This document shows, piece by piece, positions 17,042-26,389 of a stretch of 64,000 nucleotides of DNA. Position numbers and translations under genes: made by a program. Under the pieces are notes generated by a model, which saw nothing but the letters and a program-made list of their open reading frames with translations, had not been told where the DNA came from and did not search any database. The DNA is taken from NCBI GenBank assembly GCA_017962105.1, contig JAGCVY010000083.1, forward strand, positions 1 to 64,000. Direction: 5' to 3'. The DNA comes from Lachnospiraceae bacterium. Its GTDB lineage: Bacteria > Bacillota > Clostridia > Lachnospirales > Lachnospiraceae. Every line of letters begins with the position of its first letter. Position 1 is the first letter of the stretch.

Positions 17042-20000
17042 TTATTCCGCCAGCTTTCCGAGTGCGCTAAGAACTTCTTCCGCCTCGGAAAATAAGGCAA
17101 ACACCTCGCTGCCCGGGTGCTTCACAAGCTTTCCCGAGCGGAAGGCATATGTCATAACCGGAATCTCTCCGGCTTTCACGTGCAATCTTCCCTTGAACTG
17201 CTCCACGATATCCGGCAGCTCGTCAACGCGCATCTGCGCCCTCGCAAACATCCGAAGGACAAGGAAACCGTCGCGCATCGTAAGCTTCTCAACATACGCC
17301 TTGTGGGCCAGCGCTTTCAGATAGGCGACGCGGACCAAAAGCCGCACGCACTCCGGCATATCGCCGAAGCGGTCCATCATTTCATCCTGGATCTCCTCCA
17401 GATCGTCCACGGTCTCGATGGAGGCGATCCGCTTATACATATCCAGTTTCTGGATCTCGTTGCGGATGTAGTTGGCCGGGATATAGGCGTCCAGATCCGC
17501 ATCGATCTGGGTCTCAAACAGTTCGCGGACCTCGGTGTCCCCCTTCATGGCGCGGATGGCCTCATTTAACATCTTGCAGTACAGATCGTAACCGACCGTC
17601 GCGATCTGCCCGTGCTGCTCCGCGCCTAACAGGTTGCCGGCGCCGCGGATCTCGAGGTCCCGCATGGAAATGCGGTAGCCCGCTCCGAGCTCCGTGTAGT
17701 CGCGGATGGCCTTGAGGCGCTTCTCCGCCGTCTCCGTGAGAATCTTGTCGCGGCGGTACATAAGGAACGCGTATGCGATGCGGTTCGAGCGGCCGACACG
17801 CCCGCGGAGCTGGTACATCTGCGAGAGGCCGAGCCGTTCCGCGCCGTCGATGATCATGGTGTTGACGTTGCTGATGTCCATACCCGTCTCCACGATGGTG
17901 GTGGACACGAGGACGTCAATCTCGCGGTTGATGAACTTCGTCATGATCTTCTCAAGCTCGCGCTCGTTCATCTGCCCGTGGGCGTACGCGATGTTCGCCT
18001 CGGGGCAGAGCTCCTGCAGCTTCGCCGCCACGTCCGCAATTCCGTTGATCCTATTGTAAATATAATACACCTGGCCTTCTCTTGCAAGTTCTCTGTTGAT
18101 GGCCTCCCTTGCAATTTCCGGACTGTACTCCATCACAAAGGTCTGGATCGGCAGCCGGTCAAGGGGCGGCTCCTCCAGAATGCTCATGTCGCGGATGCCG
18201 ATCAGGCTCATGTGAAGCGTCCGGGGGATCGGCGTCGCCGTGAGCGTCAGTGCATCCACGTCGTTTCGCAGCTGCTTGATCTTCTCCTTGTGGGTCACGC
18301 CGAAGCGCTGCTCCTCGTCGACCACGAGAAGTCCGAGATTTTTAAACTGCACGTCCTTGGAGAGCAGCCGGTGCGTGCCGATGACAATGTCCACCATTCC
18401 CTTGCGGATATCCGCAACGGTCTTGTCCTGCTCCGTCTTTGAGCGGAACCGGGACAGCATGTCGACGCGGCACGGAAAATCCATCAGCCGCTGCGTAAAC
18501 GTGTTGTAATGCTGCTGCGCCAAGATTGTCGTTGGGACCAAAACGGCAACCTGTTTGCCGTCCAGAACTGCCTTGAAGGCAGCCCGCAGCGCGATCTCCG
18601 TCTTGCCGTAACCGACGTCGCCGCAGATCAGGCGGTCCATGATGCGCTCGCTCTCCATATCGCGCTTTGTGTCCGCGATGGCGCGAAGCTGGTCGTCCGT
18701 CTCCTCGAAGGGGAACAGTTCCTCGAACTCCCGCTGCCACTCCTTGTCGGGGGAGTAGGCAAAGCCCTTCTTGCTGGCGCGGGCCGCGTACAGCTGGATC
18801 AGCTCCTGCGCGATGTTGTTCACGCTCTTCTGCACCCGGGCCTTGGTCCTGGTCCACTCCGAGCCGCCGAGCCGGTTGACCTTGGGCTTCTTGTCGACAT
18901 CTGCGTCGGCGTACTTCTGCAACACGTCAAGGCCTGTGGCAGGCACGTAGCACACACCACCCTCGTACTCCAGCTTCACATAATCCTTCGTCACCCCGTC
19001 GGTGGTGATCTGCGTGAGTCCGCGGTAAATGCCGACGCCGTTGTTCTCATGAATCACATAGTCGCCGTTGGAAAGCTCGTGATAATCGAGGGCCTTGCGG
19101 TTGCTCTTCTTCGGCTCCGCCTTCGCGCGGGCACGGCCGAAGATATCGCTCTCCGTGATGACGACAAACCGGATCAGCGGATACTCGAACCCGCCCCGCA
19201 GCTTGCCGTAGACGATCATTACCTCGCGCTCCCCGACAACGCGGGCGGGATCCTCCGTGTAGAAGGAGATCACGCCGTACTCCTCCAGCTCCCGCACCAG
19301 ATTTTTCGCGCGGGTGTGGGACGGACATACGAGAAGGATTCGGTATCCCTTCTTCTTGAAGGACGACAGATCCTTCGCCAGGGACTCCAGATTTTTCGCA
19401 TAGGAGGAGATGGCGCGCACGCCGAGATCGTATTGGTGAACGTAATCGATCAGCGGGTCACGCACCACGAAGGTCGCCAGCGCCACCGTCCGACGCGACG
19501 CGAGCTCGGCGAAAACCTTACGGTTGTCGTTGAGGGCGCGCAGCTGTCCCGGCAGAAGGCTTCCTGCCGCGAGGCGCGCGGTCATGCTCTCGGTGTATTC
19601 CGCCACGGCGGCTTCCGCATTTTCCTCCATGTTGGTGGGCTCGTCGAGGAAGACCACCGTGTCTTCCTTCGGAAAGAAGGAGAAGAACGACGCCGTATCC
19701 TTCTTGAAATAGTCGATAAATGCCCCGAGGTTCACGCTCCCGGGAAGATAACGGATGTTGTCCGCAAGCTCGGCCGCCGTCACCCGGAGGTGATGGGCCT
19801 CATCGTATTTTTCCTCAGCATCGAGCTTGTCCGCTGTCGCCTTCGCGTCGCGCTCCATGCGCCGAAGGCCCGCCTCCCGCTCCTCCTCGGAGAGAACCAG
19901 CTCCACCGCCGGGTAGATCGTGACGGAATCCACCGATTCGATCGATCGCTGGCTCGCCGCGTCGAAGACCTTGAGGTCATCGATGTCGTCGCCCCAGAAC

Positions 20001-20587
20001 TCGATCCGGTAAGGGTTATCCTGGGAGATCGGGAACACATCGAGGATACCGCCCCGAACGGCAAACTCCCCGGCCATCTCCACCTGGTCGACCCGTCGGT
20101 AGCTCATCTCCGTGAGCCTTGTCGTGAGCTCCGTCAGCGAGAGTTCGGCGTCCTTGTGCACCGTGAGCCTGCTCTTAAGGATCTCCGAAATGGGCTGCAG
20201 CCGCTCAATGCCGGTGCGGATGGTGGTGACCACCGTCAGCCGCCCGCCGTTCTCCTGCGTCTCGGCGATGCGCCGAAGCACGCTCATGCGCTCGCGAAGG
20301 GTCGCGTTGCCCTGCACGCCGGCGCTGAAGAAGATCAGGTCCTTGTCCGGCATATACACCGTGTCCGGGTCAAACTCGCGGTAGTCCTCGAACAGAAGCT
20401 TCGCTTTGAGGTCGTCCTCCGCGACGATCAGACGGTACCGGTAGGGCTCGCCGAGGGCATACATAAACTGCGCCTTCTGCACGGGCGTACAGCCCGTTAC
20501 CAGAACGGGCGTCTCGCCGCGTCGAAGGTGCTCCCCGACCGCTTCAAATTCTCGCGAAGCCCGCATGGGCTCGGTGTATGTCTTCAT
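17042..20587 (-). CDS. mfd: Transcription-repair coupling factor Mfd
   Basis: 1181 residues, full length. Releases RNA polymerase stalled at DNA lesions and recruits UvrA. Domain order: UvrB-homology region (about 1-330), RNA-polymerase-interaction domain (NGDYVIHENNGVGIYRGL, about 500-560), superfamily 2 translocase with Walker A GDVGYGKTEIALRAAF, the DEEQ box (LLVVDEEQRFGV) and TATPIPRTLHMSL, and a C-terminal TRCF domain. The ATG follows AGGAGCGGAAA. Gene order pth-mfd-prsA is conserved in Firmicutes. Confidence 0.98.
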   Translation of the reverse strand: MKTYTEPMRASREFEAVGEHLRRGETPVLVTGCTPVQKAQFMYALGEPYRYRLIVAEDDLKAKLLFEDYREFDPDTVYMPDKDLIFFSAGVQGNATLRERMSVLRRIAETQENGGRLTVVTTIRTGIERLQPISEILKSRLTVHKDAELSLTELTTRLTEMSYRRVDQVEMAGEFAVRGGILDVFPISQDNPYRIEFWGDDIDDLKVFDAASQRSIESVDSVTIYPAVELVLSEEEREAGLRRMERDAKATADKLDAEEKYDEAHHLRVTAAELADNIRYLPGSVNLGAFIDYFKKDTASFFSFFPKEDTVVFLDEPTNMEENAEAAVAEYTESMTARLAAGSLLPGQLRALNDNRKVFAELASRRTVALATFVVRDPLIDYVHQYDLGVRAISSYAKNLESLAKDLSSFKKKGYRILLVCPSHTRAKNLVRELEEYGVISFYTEDPARVVGEREVMIVYGKLRGGFEYPLIRFVVITESDIFGRARAKAEPKKSNRKALDYHELSNGDYVIHENNGVGIYRGLTQITTDGVTKDYVKLEYEGGVCYVPATGLDVLQKYADADVDKKPKVNRLGGSEWTRTKARVQKSVNNIAQELIQLYAARASKKGFAYSPDKEWQREFEELFPFEETDDQLRAIADTKRDMESERIMDRLICGDVGYGKTEIALRAAFKAVLDGKQVAVLVPTTILAQQHYNTFTQRLMDFPCRVDMLSRFRSKTEQDKTVADIRKGMVDIVIGTHRLLSKDVQFKNLGLLVVDEEQRFGVTHKEKIKQLRNDVDALTLTATPIPRTLHMSLIGIRDMSILEEPPLDRLPIQTFVMEYSPEIAREAINRELAREGQVYYIYNRINGIADVAAKLQELCPEANIAYAHGQMNERELEKIMTKFINREIDVLVSTTIVETGMDISNVNTMIIDGAERLGLSQMYQLRGRVGRSNRIAYAFLMYRRDKILTETAEKRLKAIRDYTELGAGYRISMRDLEIRGAGNLLGAEQHGQIATVGYDLYCKMLNEAIRAMKGDTEVRELFETQIDADLDAYIPANYIRNEIQKLDMYKRIASIETVDDLEEIQDEMMDRFGDMPECVRLLVRVAYLKALAHKAYVEKLTMRDGFLVLRMFARAQMRVDELPDIVEQFKGRLHVKAGEIPVMTYAFRSGKLVKHPGSEVFALFSEAEEVLSALGKLAE

Positions 20588-20614
20588 TTTCCGCTCCTGG
20601 TCCGTAATCCGCCG

Positions 20615-21190
20615 TTACTCCTGCTTGGCTCCGCCGTTGTACCGGTTCATTGCCTCCTCAACGCTGTCCGAGAGGATGCACTTGACAGCTCCCACCGCCT
20701 TCTTCAGGGCTTCCCGCACCTCGGGCTCCTCTTCCTTCGGAAAATGCCCCAGCACATGGTCGGCAAGATCCCACCCCTCGGGCTTCTCCCCGACGCCGAT
20801 GCGAAGTCTCGCAAATTCGCTGGTCCCGGCGTGGGCAATGATGCTCTTCAAGCCGTTGTGGCCGCCGGCGCTTCCCTTGGCGCGGATGCGGAGTTTTCCG
20901 GTGGGAAGCGACACGTCATCGCAGATGATGAGAATGTCGTCCGCCGGGATCTTATAAAAGTCCATGAGTGCGCGCACGCACTCTCCGCTGTTGTTCATAA
21001 AGGTCTGCGGCTGCACCAGCTTTACCTTGACGCCCTCGATGACGCCTGTGCCGGTAATCCCCTTGCACTCCTTGGTCTTGAGGTCGATTCCCGTGGCATC
21101 GGCGATGGCCGTCACCGCGTCCCATCCGATGTTGTGCCGCGTTCCCGCGTACTTTGTCCCGGGGTTACCGAGACCGATGATCAAAAACAT
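20615..21190 (-). CDS. pth: Peptidyl-tRNA hydrolase
   Basis: 191 residues. Recycles peptidyl-tRNAs released from ribosomes. Motifs: MFLIIGLGNPGTKYAGTRHNIG with catalytic histidine, FMNNSGECV, and ICDDVSLPTGKLRIRAKGSAGGHNG. I use the family start MFLIIGLGNPG (AGGGAA upstream). An alternative ATG 16 codons earlier has a decent GGGAG site and would add a basic MCIRWFRKKKEDTGKV extension; I cannot exclude it. It lies 27 bases before mfd and 71 bases after metH. Confidence 0.95.
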   Translation of the reverse strand: MFLIIGLGNPGTKYAGTRHNIGWDAVTAIADATGIDLKTKECKGITGTGVIEGVKVKLVQPQTFMNNSGECVRALMDFYKIPADDILIICDDVSLPTGKLRIRAKGSAGGHNGLKSIIAHAGTSEFARLRIGVGEKPEGWDLADHVLGHFPKEEEPEVREALKKAVGAVKCILSDSVEEAMNRYNGGAKQE

Positions 21191-21261
21191 AACTTTCCCT
21201 GTGTCCTCTTTTTTCTTTCGAAACCACCTGATACACATTTTCGTCTTCTCCCGAATGCCGG

Positions 21262-23805
21262 CTAAACCCCGAACACCTCTCTGGCGATATCCACCGTCAT
21301 CTTGGCGTCGCGCCCGTAGTAATCCGCGCCGATCTCCGCCGCGTACTCCGGCGTCAGCACCGCACCGCCGACCACCACCTTGCAGGAAAGTCCCGCCTCT
21401 CGGAGCGCCGCAATGGTGTCCTTCATGCTCGGAAGCGTCGTGGTCATCAGGGCGCTCAGGCCCACAAGCGGCGTTCCCGTCTTCTTCGCGGCCTCCACGA
21501 CCGCACTGATCTCCACGTCACGGCCCAGATCGACCACGGTGAAGCCGTAGTTTTCCAAAAGAACCTTCACGATGTTCTTGCCGATATCGTGGATGTCGCC
21601 CTTCACGGTGGCCAGCACGATGGTGCCCTTGCTGACCGTCTCGTTTCCGCTCTTTCGGATGTGTTCCTTGATCTCGGAAAATGCTCCCTGCACCACGGAG
21701 GCGGACAGGATCAGCTGGGGCAGGAACACCCTTCCGCTCTCAAAGCCTGCGCCCACCGTATCCAAAGCCGGGATCAGCACGCCGTTGACGATGTCCATGG
21801 AGTCCATGGTCGTGAGAAGTTCTTTCGTGAGTTCCGTACCCTGCACCGCAAGGCCTCGGACAACCGCTGCGTACAAAGACGCCGCGCCGTCACCGAGCTT
21901 CTCGGCGATTTCTGCAGCTGTCGGATCGCCCGCCGGGGCGCCGATGCTTGAATGAGCCGGAGCGTTACCGGCCGCTGCTGTTCCGTTCGGACCGGCATTG
22001 CCGCCCGCTCCGGCTGGGCCTGCCGCACTGCTGCTGACTCTCGCAGCCGGCGGAACATAGTCGCGGTACGCGTCCATGTAGGCAAGAGAGTTCTTATCAA
22101 TATTCATCAAAAGCCGGAATGCGCGCAGCGCGCCCATCATCGACTCGGAATTCGGATTCATGATCGGCAGCGTCAGGCCGTTCTGAAGCGCCATGGTGAG
22201 GAATGTCGCATTCACAAGGTCACGATTCGGAAGGCCGAAGCTCACGTTGGAAACGCCCAGAACCGCGCCGAGCCCAAGACGCTCATGTACCATGGCAACC
22301 GCCTTCAGCGTCTCCGCAACCGCCGCCTGCTCCGCACTTGCGGTCAGAGTCAGGCAGTCAATCTGCAGGTTCTCCCTGCGGATCCCGATGGCTTCCGCCC
22401 GCGACACGATCTTCTCCGCCACGGCAAACCGTTCCTCCGCCTTCGAAGCGATACCCGCCTCATCGAGGGTGAGACCGACAACCGCGGCACCGTATTTTTT
22501 GACCAGCGGAAGGATGGAGGAAAGGCTCTTCTCCTCGCCGTTTACGCTGTTCACAAGGGGTTTTCCGTTGTATATGCGAAGCGCCGCCTCCAAAACCTCG
22601 GGCTTGTTCGAATCAATCTGCAGCGGCACGTCCACCACCGCCTGCAGCTCCCGGATGACGCGGACCATCATCTCGGTCTCGTCGATGCCGGGGAGTCCCA
22701 CGTTGACATCCAAAATTTCGGCGCCCGCCTCCACCTGGGAGATGGCCTGTCCGAGGATATAATCCATATCGCCGTTCTGCAGCGCCTCCTTGAAGCGCTT
22801 CTTGCCCGTGGGGTTGATGCGCTCGCCGATGCACCGCGGCTCCGTGAACCACACGGCCCTGCTGGCCGACGCAATACCCGTAGGGCGGGTGTTCCGAAGG
22901 GTCGTGAGCTCCTCGAAATCGTCGGGGCAGACGGTATTTCCGGCGTCGCGCTCCGCCTCCCACTCCCGCACGACCTTCGTCAGCTCGCGGATGTACGCGG
23001 GGGAGGTACCGCAGCAGCCACCCACCACCTGCACGCCGTAGGGCAGCATTTTTCGTACGATGGCGGCAAATTCCTCCGGCGACACGTTGTAGGTGTTGGT
23101 TGCCGGGTCGGGCAGACCCGCGTTGGGCTTCACCACGATGGGAAGCTTCGTCGCCGTGTACAGCTGCTTCACCATGGGCAGCAGCTCCTCCGGTCCGAGG
23201 GAGCAGTTCATTCCGATGCCGTCGATGCCCATATCGGAAAATGTCAGTGCCATCGCGTCCACGCTCGTGCCCGTGAAGGTGCGGGCGTTGGCCTCAAAGC
23301 TCATGGTGAGGTACACCGGCAGGTCGCTGTTTTCCTTGGCCGCAAGCACCGCCGCCTTCGCCTCGTAGAGGTCGGTCATGGTCTCGATGACGATCATGTC
23401 GGCGCCCTTCGCGGCCCGCACCTCCTCCGCGAAAATGTCGTAGGCCTCCTCGAAGGCGAGGTCGCCGAGGGGCGAGATCAGCCGTCCGATAGGACCGATG
23501 TCCAGAGCTACCTTCGTCTCCGGCTTGCCGGCCTCGATCACCGCAGCACGGGCGTTGCCGATGGCCGCAACGATCAGCGTCTGAACCGAGTAGCCGGTCT
23601 TTGCCATTTTCAGACGGTTCGCTCCGAAGGTGTTGGCGTACACTACCTGGGAACCGGCTTCGATGTAGCGTCTGTGAATGTCCGTCACCTTCTCGGGGTG
23701 CTCTATGTTCCACACCTCGGGAACACCGCCGAGGGGCAGGCCCGCTGCCTGAAGCTCGGTGCCCATGGCACCGTCAAGGATCATAATCTCAGGGAATTTA
23801 CTCAT
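21262..23805 (-). CDS. metH: Cobalamin-dependent methionine synthase lacking the reactivation domain
   Basis: 847 residues. Transfers the methyl group of methyltetrahydrofolate through cobalamin to homocysteine. Domains: homocysteine-binding barrel (about 1-300, zinc-site GGCCGTSPAYI), pterin-binding barrel (about 310-570, CIGERINPTGKKRF, DVNVGLPG), cobalamin cap and binding domains (about 640-847, with GDIHDIGKNIVKVLL providing the axial histidine). An Ala/Gly/Pro-rich linker of about 45 residues lies near 605-650. E. coli MetH has about 1230 residues; the missing C-terminal AdoMet-binding domain is the separate gene just upstream. The ATG follows CGGAGGAAATCC and overlaps the end of that gene by eight bases. 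Confidence 0.96.
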   Translation of the reverse strand: MSKFPEIMILDGAMGTELQAAGLPLGGVPEVWNIEHPEKVTDIHRRYIEAGSQVVYANTFGANRLKMAKTGYSVQTLIVAAIGNARAAVIEAGKPETKVALDIGPIGRLISPLGDLAFEEAYDIFAEEVRAAKGADMIVIETMTDLYEAKAAVLAAKENSDLPVYLTMSFEANARTFTGTSVDAMALTFSDMGIDGIGMNCSLGPEELLPMVKQLYTATKLPIVVKPNAGLPDPATNTYNVSPEEFAAIVRKMLPYGVQVVGGCCGTSPAYIRELTKVVREWEAERDAGNTVCPDDFEELTTLRNTRPTGIASASRAVWFTEPRCIGERINPTGKKRFKEALQNGDMDYILGQAISQVEAGAEILDVNVGLPGIDETEMMVRVIRELQAVVDVPLQIDSNKPEVLEAALRIYNGKPLVNSVNGEEKSLSSILPLVKKYGAAVVGLTLDEAGIASKAEERFAVAEKIVSRAEAIGIRRENLQIDCLTLTASAEQAAVAETLKAVAMVHERLGLGAVLGVSNVSFGLPNRDLVNATFLTMALQNGLTLPIMNPNSESMMGALRAFRLLMNIDKNSLAYMDAYRDYVPPAARVSSSAAGPAGAGGNAGPNGTAAAGNAPAHSSIGAPAGDPTAAEIAEKLGDGAASLYAAVVRGLAVQGTELTKELLTTMDSMDIVNGVLIPALDTVGAGFESGRVFLPQLILSASVVQGAFSEIKEHIRKSGNETVSKGTIVLATVKGDIHDIGKNIVKVLLENYGFTVVDLGRDVEISAVVEAAKKTGTPLVGLSALMTTTLPSMKDTIAALREAGLSCKVVVGGAVLTPEYAAEIGADYYGRDAKMTVDIAREVFGV

Positions 23806-24574
23806 GGATTTCCTCCGTTTCCGTCTTCGATACAGATGTCTCATTTGTCGCTGTATCCTGCCTTGAGAGGCAGCTGTCATGGTATGCACAGCCCGCGCAG
23901 GCACCCGCCGCGCAGGCTCCCACCGGCGCGGAAACCATATCGCCCTCGTCGCCGTCCGCCGTGGAAACTTTCCGAAGTTCCTTCGTCATATCCTGCAGGC
24001 CGATGATCGCCGTTACGGATTTCATCGGCGTGAGCATGTGCCCCTGGGTCGTCGCAAGCCCGATGCGCTTGCCGGCTTCCACCGCCGCAAGAAGGTCGTC
24101 CTGCATCGCCAGGGGCAGGTCGCCGTAGCCCGGGGAGAAGCGCCATGTCTGACGGAAGAGGGGCATTTTCCGCTGAAGCTCTGCCTGCACGTCGTCGCAG
24201 ATCTGCTCGATGGCCGCGCCGGCCATGGCGTCCGTGAGAAGGGCTTTCGGCATCTCCGTCTTCTGGAGTTTCCGAAGAAGCGTATCCACGCCCGACCCGA
24301 GGGTCGCCGCCATCAGCACAACCTTTGTACAGCCCACCAGATGCTTTACGATGTCCTTCCCTGTCAGCGTGAGGGCGCACTCCGCGAGCTTTACTTCCTC
24401 CTCGCTGCAGCACTCCATATCGAAAATCCCTACGCTGTAGGCCGGATGGCACGCCGCAAGAAGCGGTCCCTCGCACTCTCGCATCAGGTTCAGGATCGTC
24501 TCGTCGGGCATCTGCCCGCCGTAGCCAAGGTACCGCGCGGCCTCCTCCATTCGAATCGGTTTTAACTCAACCAT
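23798..24574 (-). CDS. Stand-alone MetH reactivation (AdoMet-binding) protein with Cys-rich tail
   Basis: 258 residues. Corresponds to the C-terminal activation domain of MetH, which remethylates oxidised cobalamin using AdoMet. Recognisable parts are YGVGDLPL-like FSPGYGDLPLAMQ and LMAATLGSGVD. About 40 extra C-terminal residues hold CAAGACAGCAYHDSC, four cysteines spaced C-x4-C-x2-C-x5-C, which suggests a metal or iron-sulfur site. The ATG follows GGAGGTTCT; an upstream in-frame start is rejected. Translational coupling to metH through an ATGAGTAA overlap supports equimolar production of the two halves. Confidence 0.88.
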   Translation of the reverse strand: MVELKPIRMEEAARYLGYGGQMPDETILNLMRECEGPLLAACHPAYSVGIFDMECCSEEEVKLAECALTLTGKDIVKHLVGCTKVVLMAATLGSGVDTLLRKLQKTEMPKALLTDAMAGAAIEQICDDVQAELQRKMPLFRQTWRFSPGYGDLPLAMQDDLLAAVEAGKRIGLATTQGHMLTPMKSVTAIIGLQDMTKELRKVSTADGDEGDMVSAPVGACAAGACAGCAYHDSCLSRQDTATNETSVSKTETEEIHE

Positions 24575-24675
24575 AGAACCTCCAAACACTCCAACAGCAC
24601 GCCGAGGTTCGTAAACCGGGGCGTGCACTCATTTTCCGTATCCGTTTCACGACGAAAGATCGTCGGTTACCTGCT

Positions 24676-25566
24676 TCATTCCGCCCGGATCAGTCCGGGG
24701 TTGATCATCGGCGCCACCGCGTCGGTGATGCGCTTTGCGACGTAGGGGTTGTTCATCGTGTAGAGATGAATTCCGTCCACCCCGCGGGACACCAGATCGA
24801 TGATCTGATCGATGGCGTACGCGATCCCGCCCTCGCGGATTGAGTCGGGATATGCCTCATAGCGGGCCATCATCCGCGCAAACTTCGAGGGAATGCTGGC
24901 GCCGCACATCGTGACCATGCGCTCGATGGACGCCTTGCTGGTGCAGGGCATGATGCCCGCTTCAATCGGCACCGTGATCCCTGCGGCCCGCGCTTTATCC
25001 AAAAATGTGAAAAATGCATCGTTGTCGAAGAACAGCTGGGAAAGCAGATGGTCCGCACCCGCGTCCACCTTTTTCTTCAGGTTTGCGATGTCCGCATCCA
25101 GCGTGGCTGCCTCCATGTGGCCTTCCGGATAGCACGCGCCCATGATGTGGAAATCGCCCTTGGTCTTTAAGTACGCGATCAGGTCCGAAGCATGCGCAAA
25201 ATCCGTCTGGATCTCCTTCTCGGCGTTCGGATTGCGGTCGCCGCGAAGTGCCAGGATATTCTCGATCCCGCGCTCCTTCAGCTGCTCGCAGATGAGGTCG
25301 ATGTCCTCCTTCGAGTTGTACAGACAGGTCAGGTGCACTGCGGACTCAATCCCGTAATCCTTGCGGATGATCTGCGCGATATCCGCGGTCTTCGTATCCG
25401 CTGCGCTTCCGCCTGCGCCGTAGGTCACGCTGATGAAGTCGGGATGCAATCCCTGCAGGCCGTCGAGAGTCTTGTAGATCGTCTCGATGGGCATGTCCTT
25501 CTTCGGCGGGAAGATCTCAAAGGTGAAGGCCGTGCGGCCGTTTTTCATAATTTCAGACAGCTTCAT
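24676..25566 (-). CDS. metF: Methylenetetrahydrofolate reductase
   Basis: 296 residues. Flavoprotein that makes 5-methyltetrahydrofolate, the methyl donor for MetH. Motifs: FTFEIFPPKK (catalytic Glu region), DFISVTYGAGGS, VHLTCLYNSKEDI, LALRGDRNP and ACYPEGHMEA. The start MKLSEIMKNG follows GGAGAGAG; 52 extra upstream codons overlap the promoter and are not translated. It is the first gene of metF, reactivation protein, metH, with a 101-base gap to the next gene. Confidence 0.96.
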   Translation of the reverse strand: MKLSEIMKNGRTAFTFEIFPPKKDMPIETIYKTLDGLQGLHPDFISVTYGAGGSAADTKTADIAQIIRKDYGIESAVHLTCLYNSKEDIDLICEQLKERGIENILALRGDRNPNAEKEIQTDFAHASDLIAYLKTKGDFHIMGACYPEGHMEAATLDADIANLKKKVDAGADHLLSQLFFDNDAFFTFLDKARAAGITVPIEAGIMPCTSKASIERMVTMCGASIPSKFARMMARYEAYPDSIREGGIAYAIDQIIDLVSRGVDGIHLYTMNNPYVAKRITDAVAPMINPGLIRAE

Positions 25567-25593
25567 TTCCACTCTCTCCGATGGGTTTTCCAC

Positions 25594-25622
25594 AGTATAC
25601 CACGCATGGGAACTACTTGCAA
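25594..25622 (-). promoter_or_regulatory. Promoter of metF-metH block
   Basis: Minus strand TTGCAA (25617-25622), 17-base spacer, TATACT (25594-25599). The start site would be about 20 bases before the metF ATG, which leaves no room for a SAM riboswitch or T-box. The -35 abuts the terminator hairpin of the upstream gene. The same TTGCAA-N17-TATA form recurs at 55292-55320. Confidence 0.7.
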
Positions 25623-25650
25623 GAAAATGCCTCGCTGCAGAGGCATTTTC
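25621..25650 (-). terminator. Intrinsic terminator after zinc-ribbon genes
   Basis: Perfect ten-base stem AAAATGCCTC/GAGGCATTTT with a TGCAGC loop, followed on the minus strand by CTT. It separates the zinc-ribbon operon from metF and contains one GGAAAATG octamer. Confidence 0.75.
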
Positions 25651-25660
25651 CGTGTTAATC

Positions 25661-26374
25661 TCAGGATTTGGGAAGCCGGTTGCCGCATTTCCCGCAGACT
25701 TCCGCATCCTCGGGGTTGTCATGCCAGCAGTTGCGGCATCGGATCGTTCCGGGCGGACGCTTATTGATCCTGCTGCGATTCTTTGACTCTTCGATCTTGC
25801 GGCGCTCCTCTTCCGGCCGAAGCTTCTCCGCGACCACGTCTATGATATCCCATATCGGCCCGTCATTGCTTTTCGGGTGGGGTTCCGATCGGAGCCCGCA
25901 GCTCGCTTCCTCCACGTGGTTCACGAACCGCCGCCATGCTCCGTTCGGAGGCTCATACCGATAGCTCCGGATCGTGTCGCAATCCGGCAGATCCGAGGAT
26001 TTTACGAGCTTGCTGCCGCATTTTTCGCAGATCGACGCCTCCTCCGGATTATCATACCAGCAGCTGCGGCACCGGACCATTCCTTCCGGAACCGGCTCCC
26101 ACTGCTCGCCCCGTTTCTTCAGGCGCCGGGGTTTCCTTTTCGGATCCGGGTTCGGCACGTAAGCAAGGGGCATTCCGCACTCCTCGCAGAGTGATGCCCC
26201 CAGGGAATTCAGTTTCCAGCAATACGAGCATCGGATCCGTTCGTCGGCGGCAGTATCCAAAATGCTGTCGCGTGCCTTGGACGTCTCCGCCTCTTCCTCG
26301 GGAAGAATAGCTCCACAGAAACCGCACTCTTCGACGCCTTCCGGATTTTCATAATTACAGATCGGACATTTCAT
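25661..26374 (-). CDS. Multi-zinc-ribbon protein, paralogue 2
   Basis: 237 residues with four CxxC...CxxC zinc ribbons: MKCPICNYENPEGVEECGFC, RCSYCWKLNSLGASLCEEC, RCRSCWYDNPEEASICEKC and RCRNCWHDNPEDAEVCGKC. Three share the motif R-C-x-x-C-W-x-x-N-P. Between ribbons 1 and 2 lies ETSKARDSILDTAA, also found in the neighbour gene. There is no membrane helix or catalytic motif. Function unknown; probably a protein- or nucleic-acid-binding scaffold. It starts 15 bases after the paralogue and ends at the terminator at 25650. Confidence 0.8.
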   Translation of the reverse strand: MKCPICNYENPEGVEECGFCGAILPEEEAETSKARDSILDTAADERIRCSYCWKLNSLGASLCEECGMPLAYVPNPDPKRKPRRLKKRGEQWEPVPEGMVRCRSCWYDNPEEASICEKCGSKLVKSSDLPDCDTIRSYRYEPPNGAWRRFVNHVEEASCGLRSEPHPKSNDGPIWDIIDVVAEKLRPEEERRKIEESKNRSRINKRPPGTIRCRNCWHDNPEDAEVCGKCGNRLPKS

Positions 26375-26389
26375 TCGTTTCTCCCACGA

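Noticed and set aside
18509..24006. Very long plus-strand ORFs opposite mfd and metH
   Set aside because: High GC content and codon bias of the real minus-strand genes create open antisense frames; the predicted proteins are Arg/His-rich without domains or ribosome sites.
25567..25620. SAM riboswitch or T-box before the metF block
   Set aside because: The promoter leaves an untranslated region of only about 20 bases; the same holds for the 55-base gap before metK.
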